Source: Gemmatimonadetes bacterium T265 (lineage in GTDB: Bacteria > Gemmatimonadota > Gemmatimonadetes > Gemmatimonadales > Gemmatimonadaceae). From it: a stretch of 64,000 bases of DNA. The notes beneath the pieces are model-generated. The model did no database searches. It saw only the letters and a list, made by a program, of their open reading frames with translations, and was not told the origin of the DNA. The stretch is from the NCBI GenBank assembly GCA_019973575.1, contig BPUI01000002.1, positions 62,001 through 126,000 of the forward strand, given 5' to 3'. Every line of letters begins with the position of its first letter. Within the stretch, counting starts at the first letter, position 1. A program made the translations under genes and the position numbers. This document shows, in pieces, positions 10,406 through 19,968 of this stretch.

Positions 10406-13051
10406 TCACGGCGGTCCGTCGAGCACAGCGACCTGTGTCGCGCGAACCCATCCCTCGCGATCGCCGTCGAGGCGAACGCGAAGCCACCCCGCTTCGTCGG
10501 ACACGATCCGCGCGACCTCGCCGGTCGTCACCGCGGCGTCGCCGATGGCGGAGAACGCGGGGTCGGGACGGAGCGTCGTCGCGGCCCGTACGACGACCAG
10601 ACCGCGCGGATCCATCGCGCGCGCCGCGAGCCCGGCCGCGGTTGCCGCCGCGACCGCGATCACGTACGTGGCCGACGCGGCGCCCCAGGCGCGCGCCGCA
10701 CCGGAAGCGGTCGGCGCACCCGGAGCGCGCCGGGTAAACACCGCGGCGGCTACGATCATCCACGCGGCCGCGAGCCCGGCGGCGCCGAGTGCGATCAAGG
10801 CGAGCGTCCGGGCGTCGACGACGGGTGCGGCGCCCACGTGTCCGAATGGGGCAACGCGCGGTAGCCGATCGAGCCGGCTCTGGATCCCGCGCAACCCGGG
10901 CGCGAGCCGTGCCGCACGATGCCACGCGAGCGCTGCCGTCGCGGTGTCGCCGGCCGCCCACGCGGCCGTGCCGGCGTTGAGCCATGCCGCGGGAACGCCC
11001 GGCGCCGCCGCGGCCGCGACACTGAAGAGCTCACGCGCGCGCGACGGGTCGCCCGCCGTGTACGCCGCGACGCCTGCGTCGAACGCAGCCGATGCCTGCT
11101 GCGCGGCCGGCGCAGACGTGCCGCCGGCCGCGGCCGGCGAAAGTCGGGGCGCGACGAACCCGACCGCGACCGCCGCAGCACCGAGCGCGAGCGCGGGGTA
11201 CAGATGCCGCGCGAGGACGCGGCGTACGACGCGGTTACGCCGGCTCGGCGAGCGGGCGGCGAGCGGTGCCGACGCGGGGTTGATGGGTGACACCTGACGA
11301 GCCGCAAGACCCAGATCGGCCGCGATGCGAGCGAGCAGCGCGCGCGGGGGCGCGATCACCTCGCCCGCGACGAGGGCGCCGGTCCCATAGGCCGCGCGCG
11401 TCCACGCATCGACCGCGGTGCCCGACTCCGCCGCGAGTGCGGCGCTCACGCCGGCCCGCCGCAACGTCCGGACGAGGCTTGTGGCGTCCAGCCTTGGGGT
11501 GTCTGCGCGAGCCAGCAGGTGCGAAAGCCCGTCGGCGAACTCGGCGAGCGCGGCGGCCGCCTGCGTACGCGGGCCGCGCTCGGCGGCGCTTCCGGCCGTG
11601 TGTCGGTGGGTGCCGCGCCGCAACCGGACGCGTGCGAGCGACGCTGCGCCGACCAGCCAGAGCGCGGCCGGCACCGGAACGGCCGCGAGCGCAAACCAGA
11701 ACCCGCGCTGCTCGACGAGGACCGACGGACGTTCGCCGCTCCACCCGCGCAGCACGCCGAGCCCGCTCGGCGCGGCCGCATCGGCGCGCGGCGTCGACGC
11801 CACAGCGACGGACATCCCGGCCGGACCGGGCGCGACGCGGAGCTCGACCGCCGGCGCGTCGGCGAACGCATAGCCCGTGGTTCGCGGGTCGAAGTACGCG
11901 TAGTGCGTCGGCGGGATCCGGACCGTTCCGGGCGAGCGTGGCGTCAGCAGCCAATCGAATTCCTTCGAGCCGCCGGCCAGGTCGCCGCTCGAGTCGACCG
12001 CGACGCGCTCGGCGGCGGTCGCAACGTCGGCCCACGAGACGTTGAGCGCGGGACGCGGCAGGAGCAGCACGTTGCCGCTGCCTTCGACCCGCAGCGTGTA
12101 CGTCACCGCATCGCCGACGCGCGCGTGCGTCGTGTCGACGCGCGCCGACGCGCGGTAGCGGCCGACGGCCCCGTCCCACTCCGCCGGGCGGCCGGCTGTC
12201 GGCGGCGGAACGGCGATCAAACGTCGCGTCGGCGTTCGTGCCTCGATCCGCTGCTCGGCGCCGAACGGGTCATCCTCCGGCGTGAGCGCGTAGACGAGCT
12301 GGGCCGCCGGAACGTCGACCGGGCCGGCCGCGAGTGGAAAGAGCGCGCGCCGGTACGCGTGGACGTCCCCCGCGGCGGTCGACGCGTGGCGCGCCGAGAG
12401 GTCGTACGTCACGACGCCCGCGACCGACGGGAAGGAGAACTCCGGGCTCCGCCGTAGCCGGTCGCGAACGCGCGCGCCGACGCCGACCAACAGTTCGAGC
12501 GTGGTCTGCCCCCCCACGTAGACGCGCTCGGGTGCGACGCGCGCATCGAACGCGAGCCGCTCGGGGTCGGTCGCCGGCAGATCGGACCGCGCCAGCGCCG
12601 GCTGCGGCGTCACGGCCGCAGGCGGGACGACCGCGACCGACCACGCACGCGAACGGAACGCGGCGGATCGGAGCCCCGCGCCCTCGACGTCGACGACGAA
12701 CGGATCGAATGCGTACGTCCCCGCGGCCGACGTCTGGAGCACGAACCGCCATTCGAGGCGTTGTCGCCCGCGCAGCCCGGCGGTGTCGGTCGGCGCGCGA
12801 TCGGTGCGGGCGAGCTTGAACGGCGCGAACGCCGGGGCCGTTAGGCGTACGCTCGCGGTCGCCGGCGCGCTGACCTCGACCCGCACGAGGACGGGCGTCC
12901 GCGCCGCGACGCTCGCCGGCGCGCTCACGGCGACGGTGACCTGCGCGCGTGCCGCCGGCGCGGCTAGTGTCGCGACGAGGGACACGCGCGCGGCGCACGC
13001 ATTCACGTACGCGCGCGGCCGCGTGGCGACCCACCGCCGCGCGCCCCTCAC
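10406..13051 (-). CDS. BatD-BatE fusion (aerotolerance-type membrane protein)
   Basis: 881 residues from GTG at 13051, which overlaps the previous stop as GTGA. The N-terminus is a signal peptide ending near APAARAQ. The next roughly 550 residues are beta-rich BatD-like domains (for example YVGGQTTLELLVGVG, VTYTLRVEGSGNVLLLP), then a transmembrane helix near WFALAAVPVPAALWLVG. The last roughly 250 residues hold a second membrane helix, a TPR pair (AFDAGVAAYTAGDPSRA, AAWLNAGTAAWAAGD), two more helices and a C-terminal SH3-like domain (IVSDEAGWLRVRLDGDREG). The second half is the normal content of BatE. In other bacteria batD and batE are separate; here they are one gene. Role inferred: periplasmic part of a MoxR-vWA complex involved in stress tolerance or protein assembly. 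Confidence 0.75.
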   Translation of the reverse strand: MRGARRWVATRPRAYVNACAARVSLVATLAAPAARAQVTVAVSAPASVAARTPVLVRVEVSAPATASVRLTAPAFAPFKLARTDRAPTDTAGLRGRQRLEWRFVLQTSAAGTYAFDPFVVDVEGAGLRSAAFRSRAWSVAVVPPAAVTPQPALARSDLPATDPERLAFDARVAPERVYVGGQTTLELLVGVGARVRDRLRRSPEFSFPSVAGVVTYDLSARHASTAAGDVHAYRRALFPLAAGPVDVPAAQLVYALTPEDDPFGAEQRIEARTPTRRLIAVPPPTAGRPAEWDGAVGRYRASARVDTTHARVGDAVTYTLRVEGSGNVLLLPRPALNVSWADVATAAERVAVDSSGDLAGGSKEFDWLLTPRSPGTVRIPPTHYAYFDPRTTGYAFADAPAVELRVAPGPAGMSVAVASTPRADAAAPSGLGVLRGWSGERPSVLVEQRGFWFALAAVPVPAALWLVGAASLARVRLRRGTHRHTAGSAAERGPRTQAAAALAEFADGLSHLLARADTPRLDATSLVRTLRRAGVSAALAAESGTAVDAWTRAAYGTGALVAGEVIAPPRALLARIAADLGLAARQVSPINPASAPLAARSPSRRNRVVRRVLARHLYPALALGAAAVAVGFVAPRLSPAAAGGTSAPAAQQASAAFDAGVAAYTAGDPSRARELFSVAAAAAPGVPAAWLNAGTAAWAAGDTATAALAWHRAARLAPGLRGIQSRLDRLPRVAPFGHVGAAPVVDARTLALIALGAAGLAAAWMIVAAAVFTRRAPGAPTASGAARAWGAASATYVIAVAAATAAGLAARAMDPRGLVVVRAATTLRPDPAFSAIGDAAVTTGEVARIVSDEAGWLRVRLDGDREGWVRATQVAVLDGPP

Positions 13052-14808
13052 CAGTCCTTGCCGCCCGGCGGCGGGGGTGGCGTGCGGCGCTGCTGCTTGC
13101 CTTGCGTGTCCTGCTCTTCGCGCGATGCCGCCTGCAGGATTTCTTCCGCGGACTGCCGTCCGAGGTTGGGCGCCGGCTGCGGAGCCGGTGGGCTCGGCGG
13201 TGCCGACCCACCGCCGCCGCCACCCCCACCGCCTCCGCCCCCACTCGGCGGACGCTGGAGCGCGAGTTCGTAATTCCACTTCGCGTCGACATCGTTCGGG
13301 CGCATGCGGATCGCGCGTCGATAGAGCGCGAGCGCGGCGTCGAGTTGGGGACGCGCGCTGTCGCCGGGCGTCGCCGCGGTGTCCGGCGTCGCGCCGGCCG
13401 CGCCGGCCGCGGCCCCGCGCGTCGCCGCGAGCCCGCGGCGCAGGTGCACGAGCCCGAGGTCGAAGATCGCACGCCAGCGCACCTCCGCGTCGTCGGACCG
13501 GCGCGCCGCGTCCAACGGCGGCTCGGCGGCGTTGAGCGAATCGGCGCGGACGAGCGCCGTGCCGAGGTTGTAGCGCGCGAGCACCGACCCGCCTGCCGGA
13601 CCGATCCGCCCGCGGTATTCCGCGAGCGCGCCCGCAACGTCGCCGCGCTGGTAGCGCGCGAGCGCGTCGTCGGCGCGCCCCGGCCACGAGCGCGCGCAAC
13701 CACCTACGCCCGTTAACGCGACGAGCACCGCCGCCACGCGCGCGACCGGCGGAATGGCCGTCGCGGCCCGTGTCGCACGGGCGGGGGTTCCGCGCCGGGC
13801 GAGCCACGTGTCGAGCAGCAGCAGGAGCAACGCGGGCGCGACGAACAGTTGGAAGCGCGGCGCGAGGTCCTGTCCCGTCGCCGTCGCACGCGGCGTCGTG
13901 CGAAGGCCGGCCAGCGCGGCGCGCACGCGGGCGGCCTTGTCGGGCGCCCCCGCGGGAACGAACGTCCCACCGCCGGCCGCGGCGGCCGCCTGCAGCGTCG
14001 CTGGCGTGTAGTGCGTCACGACGACGTTGCCCTCCGCGTCTCGTTTCTCGTGCACGGTGTTCTCCTCCCGCACCGGGATCGTCGCGCCCGCGACCGTGCC
14101 GAAGCCGACAGTCGAGACCGTGATGCCCGCCGTGCGCGCGTCGCGCGCCGCGTCCGCGATGTCCGACGTCGGCTCGAACGACTCGCCGTCGCTCATCAGC
14201 ACGACCGCGCGGTCGCCGCGCGACGGCGACACCTGGAGCAGGTCGGTCGCCTGGCGGATGGCGCGCGCCATCGAACTCCCGGCCTGCCCGACGACCGACG
14301 GATCGAGGTTGTCGAGGAACAACTCGATCGCCCCGTCGTCGCTCGTGAGCGGCGTGAGGATGTAACTCCGCCCGGCGAACGCGAGCAGCGCGACGCGGTT
14401 CCCCGGGGTCGCCGCGAGCAGCTGTCGCACCACCTGCCGCATCCGCTCGAGCCGGCTCGGCGGGTCGTCGGCGGCAAGCATCGACAGCGACGCGTCGAGC
14501 GCGAGCACCACGTCGATGCCCTCGGACCGGACGACGTCGCCGCGCGCGCCCCAGCGCGGCCCGGCGAGCGCGAGGCCCGCGCAGAGCGCCGCGCCGCCGA
14601 GCCGTGCGGCGCGCCACCCGGTACCGCGCCGCGCGGCGGCCAGCGCGGGCGCGAGGCGCGCGACGAGCGGCGCCTCGCCGAGCCGAGCCGCACGCGCCGC
14701 GCGCCGCCGGGCGCGCAGGACGACGAGCAGGACGACGAGCGCCGGCAGGACGAGGCCGAGCGGCAGCAGCCACGGCAGCTCGACGAACGAGAGCCACCCG
14801 GCGCTCAC
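13048..14808 (-). CDS. BatB-BatC fusion: membrane vWA protein with TPR tail
   Basis: 586 residues from GTG at 14808. Two N-terminal membrane helices are followed by a von Willebrand A domain whose MIDAS motif DASLS (about residue 100) and distal MSDGES loop are intact. A further membrane helix (FQLFVAPALLLLLLDTW) and a segment with a lipobox-like VGGCARSW follow. Then come TPR units (ALARYQRGDVAGALAEY, ARYNLGTALVRADSLNA), a run of twelve glycines and a Pro/Gln-rich tail ending GGKDW. The vWA part is BatB and the TPR part is BatC, fused in one gene. Adjacent to BatA and downstream of MoxR, so it probably belongs to the same envelope complex. Confidence 0.8.
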   Translation of the reverse strand: MSAGWLSFVELPWLLPLGLVLPALVVLLVVLRARRRAARAARLGEAPLVARLAPALAAARRGTGWRAARLGGAALCAGLALAGPRWGARGDVVRSEGIDVVLALDASLSMLAADDPPSRLERMRQVVRQLLAATPGNRVALLAFAGRSYILTPLTSDDGAIELFLDNLDPSVVGQAGSSMARAIRQATDLLQVSPSRGDRAVVLMSDGESFEPTSDIADAARDARTAGITVSTVGFGTVAGATIPVREENTVHEKRDAEGNVVVTHYTPATLQAAAAAGGGTFVPAGAPDKAARVRAALAGLRTTPRATATGQDLAPRFQLFVAPALLLLLLDTWLARRGTPARATRAATAIPPVARVAAVLVALTGVGGCARSWPGRADDALARYQRGDVAGALAEYRGRIGPAGGSVLARYNLGTALVRADSLNAAEPPLDAARRSDDAEVRWRAIFDLGLVHLRRGLAATRGAAAGAAGATPDTAATPGDSARPQLDAALALYRRAIRMRPNDVDAKWNYELALQRPPSGGGGGGGGGGGGSAPPSPPAPQPAPNLGRQSAEEILQAASREEQDTQGKQQRRTPPPPPGGKDW

Positions 14809-14854
14809 GACGCGTGCCTCGCGGAACGCGTGAGGCCGGACGGGATGCGGCGCC

Positions 14855-15847
14855 TCACGGGAGCGGCCCGCGCCACGCCGCGAGCCCGAGTTCGGCGGCG
14901 AGCGCCGCGAGCGCGATGCCTAACGGCCAGCGGTACTCTTCCGTGTAGCGGACGTAGCGCTTCGCGTGCGACGGCGTGCGCTCCAGCGCGTCGATCTCCT
15001 GGTAGATGCGGCCGAGCGCGGCGGCGTCGCGCGCGCGGAAGTAGCGGCCGTGGCCCGTCCGGGCGATGTCGGTCAGCAACGCCTCGTCGATCTCGACCGG
15101 GCGCTCCTCGAAGCGGAGCCCGTACAGGCCGCGCCCGACCGGGACGGGCGCCATCCCTTCGGTGCCGACGCCGATTGTGTAGATGCGCACGCCGAACGCG
15201 GCGGCCGCCTGCGCCGCCGTGCGCGGGTCGATCGCGCCGCGGTTGTTCACGCCGTCGGTGAGCAGGATGAGCACGCGCGACCGTCCCGGCACGCCGCGGA
15301 GCCGGTTGGCCGCGGTCGCGATCGCCGTCCCGATCGCGGTGCCGTCCTCGAGCTGCCCCGCTTGCAGGTTGTCGATCGCGGCCTGCACGACCGGGTAGTC
15401 GGTCGTCAGCGGCACCTGCGTCAGCGCTTCCGCCGCGAACGCGACCACGCCGATGCGGTCCGCCGTCCGGCCCGCGACGAAGCGCTTCAGCGTGGCCTTC
15501 GCGACCTCGAGGCGGTTGTCCGGCTGAAAGTCCTGCGAGAGCATCGAGCTCGAGAGGTCGACGACGAGCGCGATGTCGATGCCGTCCCGTTCGTCGGGGA
15601 TCGCGCGGGCGCCGGTGCGCGGGCGCGCGAACGCGACGACAAGGCCCGCCAGCGCGAGCCAGCGGAGCGATGCGAGCGCACGCGCAACCCCGCGACCGGC
15701 GCGCGGCCCGCGCGCGAGCGCCGCCGCGCGCGAGAAGGTGATCGCCGCGCGCGGCGCCCGCCGGCCGACGAACCAGAGGAGCGGGAGTAGGGACAGGAGC
15801 GCCAGCGCCCACGGCGCGGCGAAGCTCAGCCCGGAGAGATCGCTCAC
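14855..15847 (-). CDS. BatA-like membrane vWA protein
   Basis: 330 residues from GTG at 15847 (GTGA overlap with the upstream gene). Two N-terminal helices precede a vWA domain with an intact MIDAS (DLSSSM) and the later TDGVNNRG loop. A C-terminal helix (WPLGIALAALAAELGLAAW) anchors the domain, so the vWA faces one side of the membrane between two anchors, as in BatA. It sits 46 bases before the BatBC fusion. Function inferred from the Bat family: metal-dependent protein binding under control of MoxR. Confidence 0.85.
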   Translation of the reverse strand: MSDLSGLSFAAPWALALLSLLPLLWFVGRRAPRAAITFSRAAALARGPRAGRGVARALASLRWLALAGLVVAFARPRTGARAIPDERDGIDIALVVDLSSSMLSQDFQPDNRLEVAKATLKRFVAGRTADRIGVVAFAAEALTQVPLTTDYPVVQAAIDNLQAGQLEDGTAIGTAIATAANRLRGVPGRSRVLILLTDGVNNRGAIDPRTAAQAAAAFGVRIYTIGVGTEGMAPVPVGRGLYGLRFEERPVEIDEALLTDIARTGHGRYFRARDAAALGRIYQEIDALERTPSHAKRYVRYTEEYRWPLGIALAALAAELGLAAWRGPLP

Positions 15848-16920
15848 GCGGCGCGATCCTCGCGGTCCGGGGCTGCCGCGGCGTCGGCGGCCCGTCCCCG
15901 CCGCCGACGCTCGGCCTCGTACGTGCGGCGCGCCTCGGCGTCCGCCTGCGCGCGCGCCGCGGCCTCGGCGGCCTCGCGCGTCTCGCGCACGCGCACCGCC
16001 GTCTCGGTCGCCACTACGACCGCACGCGCCTCGGCGGCGTAGCCCGCCGCGTGCGCCGGCGCGATCGCCACCGCGGCGAATTTGACAAGGTCGCCGGCCG
16101 CGAGCACCTGGCCGAGCCGCGCGACCGGTACCTCGTCGCGCGCGGCGAGCGCGGCCGCGAGTTCGCCGCCCGTCTGCGACGCCGTCGCGACCCCGGGGAA
16201 TCGCGCGACGAGGTAGTCGCGCAGCACGTCGACCGCGAGCGCGACGTGCCGCCCGCCCTCGCCTAACGCGACGAGCCCGCGCCGGTCCAGCGCGTCGAAG
16301 CCGGCGAGGGCGCGCGCGTACGCGTCCTGCACCGCGGCGTGCCCCGCCCCGCGCCGCCGCCCGCGGCGCGCGAGCAGCACCAGGAACGCGATGAGCGCGA
16401 GTACGGCGAGCGCGACGGCCGCGTACGGCAGCCACCAAAGCCCGAGGTCCGGGAGGGGATCGCGCGGGGGTTTGGGCGTGCGCTGCGCGCTGTCGGCGGG
16501 GAGCACCGAGCGGACGAAGACGCCGATTGGCGGCGTCGCGACGCGGCGCACCGCGGTGCCGGCCCGTACGGTGACGCTGTCCAGCGCGATCGGCACGGGG
16601 CCGGTCGTCCACGCGACGACGGTGTACTCGGCCGTCACGTCCACTCCGCCGCCGGCCGCCACGGACGCGCGCTGGCGCGGGCCGGCGATGACCTCGACGG
16701 GCGCCGCGCTGTCCGCGCCGGCGGGGAAGTCGACGCGCGCACCGGCCGGCGCGGCCACGCGCAGGAGCACCCGGAACGGGTCGCCGACGCGGACGGTGTC
16801 GGGCGTGCGCGTCGCGCCGACCCGCACGGGCACCGCCGGCTGCGGCTGCGCCGCGGCCGTGCCGCCGGCGACCGCGCCGACGAACGCGAGACCGGCGCAC
16901 GCGCGCGCCGCCCGGCGCAT
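15844..16920 (-). CDS. BatD-like exported membrane protein of the MoxR operon
   Basis: 358 residues. A signal peptide (AFVGAVAGGTAAAQ) is followed by a beta-rich domain, a membrane helix (LPYAAVALAVLALIAFLVLLARRG) and a cytoplasmic helical tail rich in Ala, Arg and Glu. This layout matches the DUF4381/BatD-like proteins commonly found between DUF58 and vWA genes in MoxR operons. It overlaps batA by GTGA, and its start at 16920 is 25 bases after the DUF58 gene stop, with the word GCCTAACG filling that gap. Specific role unknown; presumably a partner of the vWA proteins. Confidence 0.7.
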   Translation of the reverse strand: MRRAARACAGLAFVGAVAGGTAAAQPQPAVPVRVGATRTPDTVRVGDPFRVLLRVAAPAGARVDFPAGADSAAPVEVIAGPRQRASVAAGGGVDVTAEYTVVAWTTGPVPIALDSVTVRAGTAVRRVATPPIGVFVRSVLPADSAQRTPKPPRDPLPDLGLWWLPYAAVALAVLALIAFLVLLARRGRRRGAGHAAVQDAYARALAGFDALDRRGLVALGEGGRHVALAVDVLRDYLVARFPGVATASQTGGELAAALAARDEVPVARLGQVLAAGDLVKFAAVAIAPAHAAGYAAEARAVVVATETAVRVRETREAAEAAARAQADAEARRTYEAERRRRGRAADAAAAPDREDRAA

Positions 16921-16945
16921 GCCTAACGTCCCCCGCGCGCGGCGT

Positions 16946-17896
16946 TCACCGGCGCGCCACGCGCGTCTCGCGCGTCTTGAAGAAGCTGAGCAGCGGCTGC
17001 ACGTAGCCGCGGTCCGTGCGCACGGCGATCTCGTCCACCCCCGCGCGGCGCAGCGCCCGCGCGCGCGCCTCGGCGTCGGCCGCCACGTTCGCCGCGAACG
17101 CCGCGCGCACGGCCGGGTCGCTCGTGTCGACCTCGACGTCGACCCCGGTCTCGGGGTCGACGAAGCGCGCGAGCCCGACGTCCGGCAGCACGTCCTCGCC
17201 CGGGTCGCTCACCGTCACGGCGATCACGTCGTGGCGGAGCGCGAGGCGCTTGAGCGGCCGCTCGAGCTCCGGCGCGGCGAAGTCCGAGACGATGAAGACG
17301 ATCGCCTTCTGCCGCAGCACCTTCGCCACGTGGTCGACCGCGCCCGCGAGGTCCGTCGCACGCCCGACGGCGTCGGCGGAGAGCAGGTCGCGCAGCAGGC
17401 GCAGCGCGTGCCGCCGTCCCTTGCGCGGCGGGACCTCGTGCTCGATGCGGTCGGTGAATAGCGTGAGGCCGACGCGGTCGTTGTTCCGCACGGCCGCGAG
17501 CGCGAGCACGGCGGCCAACTCGACGGCCAGCTCGCTCTTGAAGCGCCCTTTTGTACCGTACCGCTCCGAACCCGACAGGTCGACGAGCAGCATCACGGTC
17601 AACTCCCGCGCCTCCTCGTAGCGCCGGACGAACGGGCGCCGCATGCGGGCCGTCACGTTCCAGTCAATCGCGCGGACCTCGTCCCCCGGGAGGTACTCGC
17701 GGACTTCGGCGAATTCCATTCCCTGCCCCTTGAACACCGACCGGTACTCGCCCGCCCACAGCGAGTTGACCGGCCCGCGCGTCCGCACCTCGATGCGCCG
17801 GACCTGCCGCAGGATCTCCGCCGGGACCGCGTGCCCCGACGCGGCCTGCGCGGGCCCGACGACCGCCCCCGCCGACGGGGCGTCCGTCTGGTTCAC
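16946..17896 (-). CDS. DUF58 (vWA-like) protein of the MoxR operon
   Basis: 316 residues, soluble. DUF58 hallmarks are FAEVREYLPGDEVRAIDWN and FVRRYEEARELTVMLLVDLSGS, the latter being the degenerate MIDAS-like strand of this vWA relative. ATG at 17896 overlaps the moxR stop as ATGA, which fixes the start and indicates translational coupling. MoxR-DUF58 pairs are a standard unit; the ATPase is thought to remodel or load metal on vWA-domain partners. Confidence 0.93.
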   Translation of the reverse strand: MNQTDAPSAGAVVGPAQAASGHAVPAEILRQVRRIEVRTRGPVNSLWAGEYRSVFKGQGMEFAEVREYLPGDEVRAIDWNVTARMRRPFVRRYEEARELTVMLLVDLSGSERYGTKGRFKSELAVELAAVLALAAVRNNDRVGLTLFTDRIEHEVPPRKGRRHALRLLRDLLSADAVGRATDLAGAVDHVAKVLRQKAIVFIVSDFAAPELERPLKRLALRHDVIAVTVSDPGEDVLPDVGLARFVDPETGVDVEVDTSDPAVRAAFAANVAADAEARARALRRAGVDEIAVRTDRGYVQPLLSFFKTRETRVARR

Positions 17897-18885
17897 GGAC
17901 TCGGGACGCGCGCCAGCACGCGCGCGACGACGTCGTCGCTCGTCACCTCTTCCGCGTCCGCCTCGAACGACGTCAGCACGCGGTGCCGCAACACGTCGGG
18001 CGCGATCGCCTTCACGTCGTCGGGGGTGACGTACGCGCGGCCGCGCAGGAACGCGTGCGCGCGCGACGCCTGCGCCAGCGCGATCGTCGCGCGCGGGCTC
18101 GCGCCGAATTCGATGAGCGGTGCGAGGTCGGCAAGCCCGGCCTCCTTCGGCGCGCGCGTCGCGTGCACCAGGTCGACGATGTAGTCGACGATCCGCTCGT
18201 CCACGTACAGCTGCGCGATGCGCTTGCGCGCGTCGAGGATCTGCGCCGGCCCGGCGACCGGCATCACGTCGATCGCTCCGCCACCTGCCATCCGCCGCAT
18301 GATCTCGCGCTCCTCGTCGCGCGTCGGGTAGCCGACCCGCAGCTTGAGCATGAACCGGTCGAGCTGCGCCTCGGGCAGCGGGTACGTCCCTTCCTGCTCG
18401 ATCGGGTTCTGCGTCGCGAGCACGAGGAACGGTTCGGCGAGCCGGAACGTCTCGCCGCCGATCGTCACCTGCTTCTCCTGCATCGCTTCGAGGAGCGCCG
18501 ACTGCACCTTCGCCGGCGCGCGGTTGATCTCGTCGGCGAGCACGACGTTCGCGAACACCGGCCCCTTTTTTACCGAGAACGTGCCCGTGCTCTGGTCGAA
18601 CACCTGCGTCCCGACGACGTCGGCGGGCAACAGGTCCGGCGTGAACTGGATGCGCTGGAACGACGTGCGGATCGTCTCGGCGAGGGTGCGCACAGTCAGC
18701 GTCTTGGCAAGGCCGGGCACGCCTTCGAGCAGCACGTGGCCGCCCGTGAGCAGTCCGATCAGCAGCCGCTCGACCATGTAGTCCTGTCCGACGACCCGTC
18801 GCCCCACCTGCTGCATGACGCTCTGCACGAGCGCCGCGTCCGCGGCCGCCGGCGCGTCCACGCGCGGGACGTCGCGCTCCCGCAT
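17893..18885 (-). CDS. MoxR-family AAA+ ATPase
   Basis: 330 residues from ATG at 18885 (a GTG at 18900 is an alternative). The Walker A motif is GVPGLAKT (residues 55-62), Walker B is VVLADEINRA, and the MoxR-typical FQRIQFTPDLLPADVVG and QNPIEQEGTYPLPEAQLDRF follow. It is the first gene of the six-gene MoxR-DUF58-BatD-like-BatA-BatBC-BatDE run. MoxR ATPases act as chaperones for vWA proteins. No convincing promoter was found in the 115 bases above, where GC remains high. Confidence 0.95.
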   Translation of the reverse strand: MRERDVPRVDAPAAADAALVQSVMQQVGRRVVGQDYMVERLLIGLLTGGHVLLEGVPGLAKTLTVRTLAETIRTSFQRIQFTPDLLPADVVGTQVFDQSTGTFSVKKGPVFANVVLADEINRAPAKVQSALLEAMQEKQVTIGGETFRLAEPFLVLATQNPIEQEGTYPLPEAQLDRFMLKLRVGYPTRDEEREIMRRMAGGGAIDVMPVAGPAQILDARKRIAQLYVDERIVDYIVDLVHATRAPKEAGLADLAPLIEFGASPRATIALAQASRAHAFLRGRAYVTPDDVKAIAPDVLRHRVLTSFEADAEEVTSDDVVARVLARVPSP

Positions 18886-19015
18886 GGCCCCAATCCCCAC
18901 GTCGACACTCCGGATCTGCTGGTGTGATCGCGCCTACCCGCGTATACCCGCCTGCTGCGCCTTTACCCCGACACGCAGGGACGGTTCGGATCGCTGCCCC
19001 GTCCGCCGCGCGGCG

Positions 19016-19954
19016 TCAGTCGTCCGCGTACCGCTCGGCGCGCGAGAGCGCCGGCATCGCGAGGAGCGCGTCGAGCGACCGCCGCTCCGGCGCGGTGAGC
19101 GGGCGCGAGGCGCCGGCCGGCAGGTCGCCGAGCGCGATCGGCCCGAAGCGGATCCGCAACAGGCGCTCGACTTCCAGACCGAGCACCTCGCAGACGCGCC
19201 GTACCTCGCGCGTGCGGCCTTCGGTCAGCGTGAGTTCGAATTCCCACCGCCGCCCGCCGAGCGCGTAGGCGTCCGCGTGCACGGCGCGGACGATCCCGTC
19301 CTCGAGCTCGACACCTTGGCGTACGGCCCGCACGGCCGCGGGCGCGTTGCCGCGGACGAGCGTGACGTAGGTCCGCTCCACCGCCCGGCTCGGATGCGTC
19401 AGTTTGTGCGCGGCCTCACCGTCGGTCGTAAGGAGGAGCACGCCCTCGGTCATGTAGTCGAGCCGCCCGACGTACGTGAGCCCCGGCCGCTTCGGGACGA
19501 GGTCGAACACGGTACGTCGCCCTTCGGGGTCGACCGCCGTCGTCATCACGCCGGCGGGTTTGTGCAGCACGAACCATTCGGCCGCGACCGGCGCCGCAAC
19601 CGGGGCGCCGTCGAGCAGGATGCGGTCGCGCGCGGGGTCGACCGTCTGTCCGAGGACGGCGACCGTCCCGTTCACGGTTACCCGGCCCGCGGTAATCAAT
19701 TCCTCAGCCGCACGTCGGGACGCGACACCGGCGCGGGCGAGCGCCCGTTGTAGTCGCATTGGGCCGGCCGCGACCGGCGGCCCGGCGGGCGCGCGCGGGG
19801 GCGACTTCGCCCGGGGCGCGCCGGCGGCCGGCGCGTGTCGGCCCGGTGCCTTCCGCGGCGCCGCGCGCGACGCGTCGTCCCCCGCCGGAGCGCGGGTGGA
19901 GCGCGTGGGCCGGCTACGCGGCACGTCGCCGCCACGGGGTCGATCAGCAGGCAT
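19016..19954 (-). CDS. RsuA/RluB-family 16S/23S rRNA pseudouridine synthase
   Basis: 312 residues. About 65 N-terminal residues are a basic, Pro/Ala-rich extension. An S4 RNA-binding domain follows (MRLQRALARAGVASRRAAEELI), then the catalytic domain with the active-site Asp in VGRLDYMTEGVLLLT (normally GRLDxxTxGLLLLT) and the closing LTEGRTREVRRVCEVLG motif. The family modifies uridines in rRNA; RluB (23S) is the likelier assignment because of genome position after scpA-scpB, but RsuA cannot be excluded. It starts 14 bases after scpB. Confidence 0.9.
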   Translation of the reverse strand: MPADRPRGGDVPRSRPTRSTRAPAGDDASRAAPRKAPGRHAPAAGAPRAKSPPRAPAGPPVAAGPMRLQRALARAGVASRRAAEELITAGRVTVNGTVAVLGQTVDPARDRILLDGAPVAAPVAAEWFVLHKPAGVMTTAVDPEGRRTVFDLVPKRPGLTYVGRLDYMTEGVLLLTTDGEAAHKLTHPSRAVERTYVTLVRGNAPAAVRAVRQGVELEDGIVRAVHADAYALGGRRWEFELTLTEGRTREVRRVCEVLGLEVERLLRIRFGPIALGDLPAGASRPLTAPERRSLDALLAMPALSRAERYADD

Positions 19955-19968
19955 CGGAGGTCAGCGGG

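Noticed and set aside
13849-15261. Long plus-strand frame across the vWA genes
   Set aside because: It is antisense to intact vWA domains and has no family resemblance or start signal.
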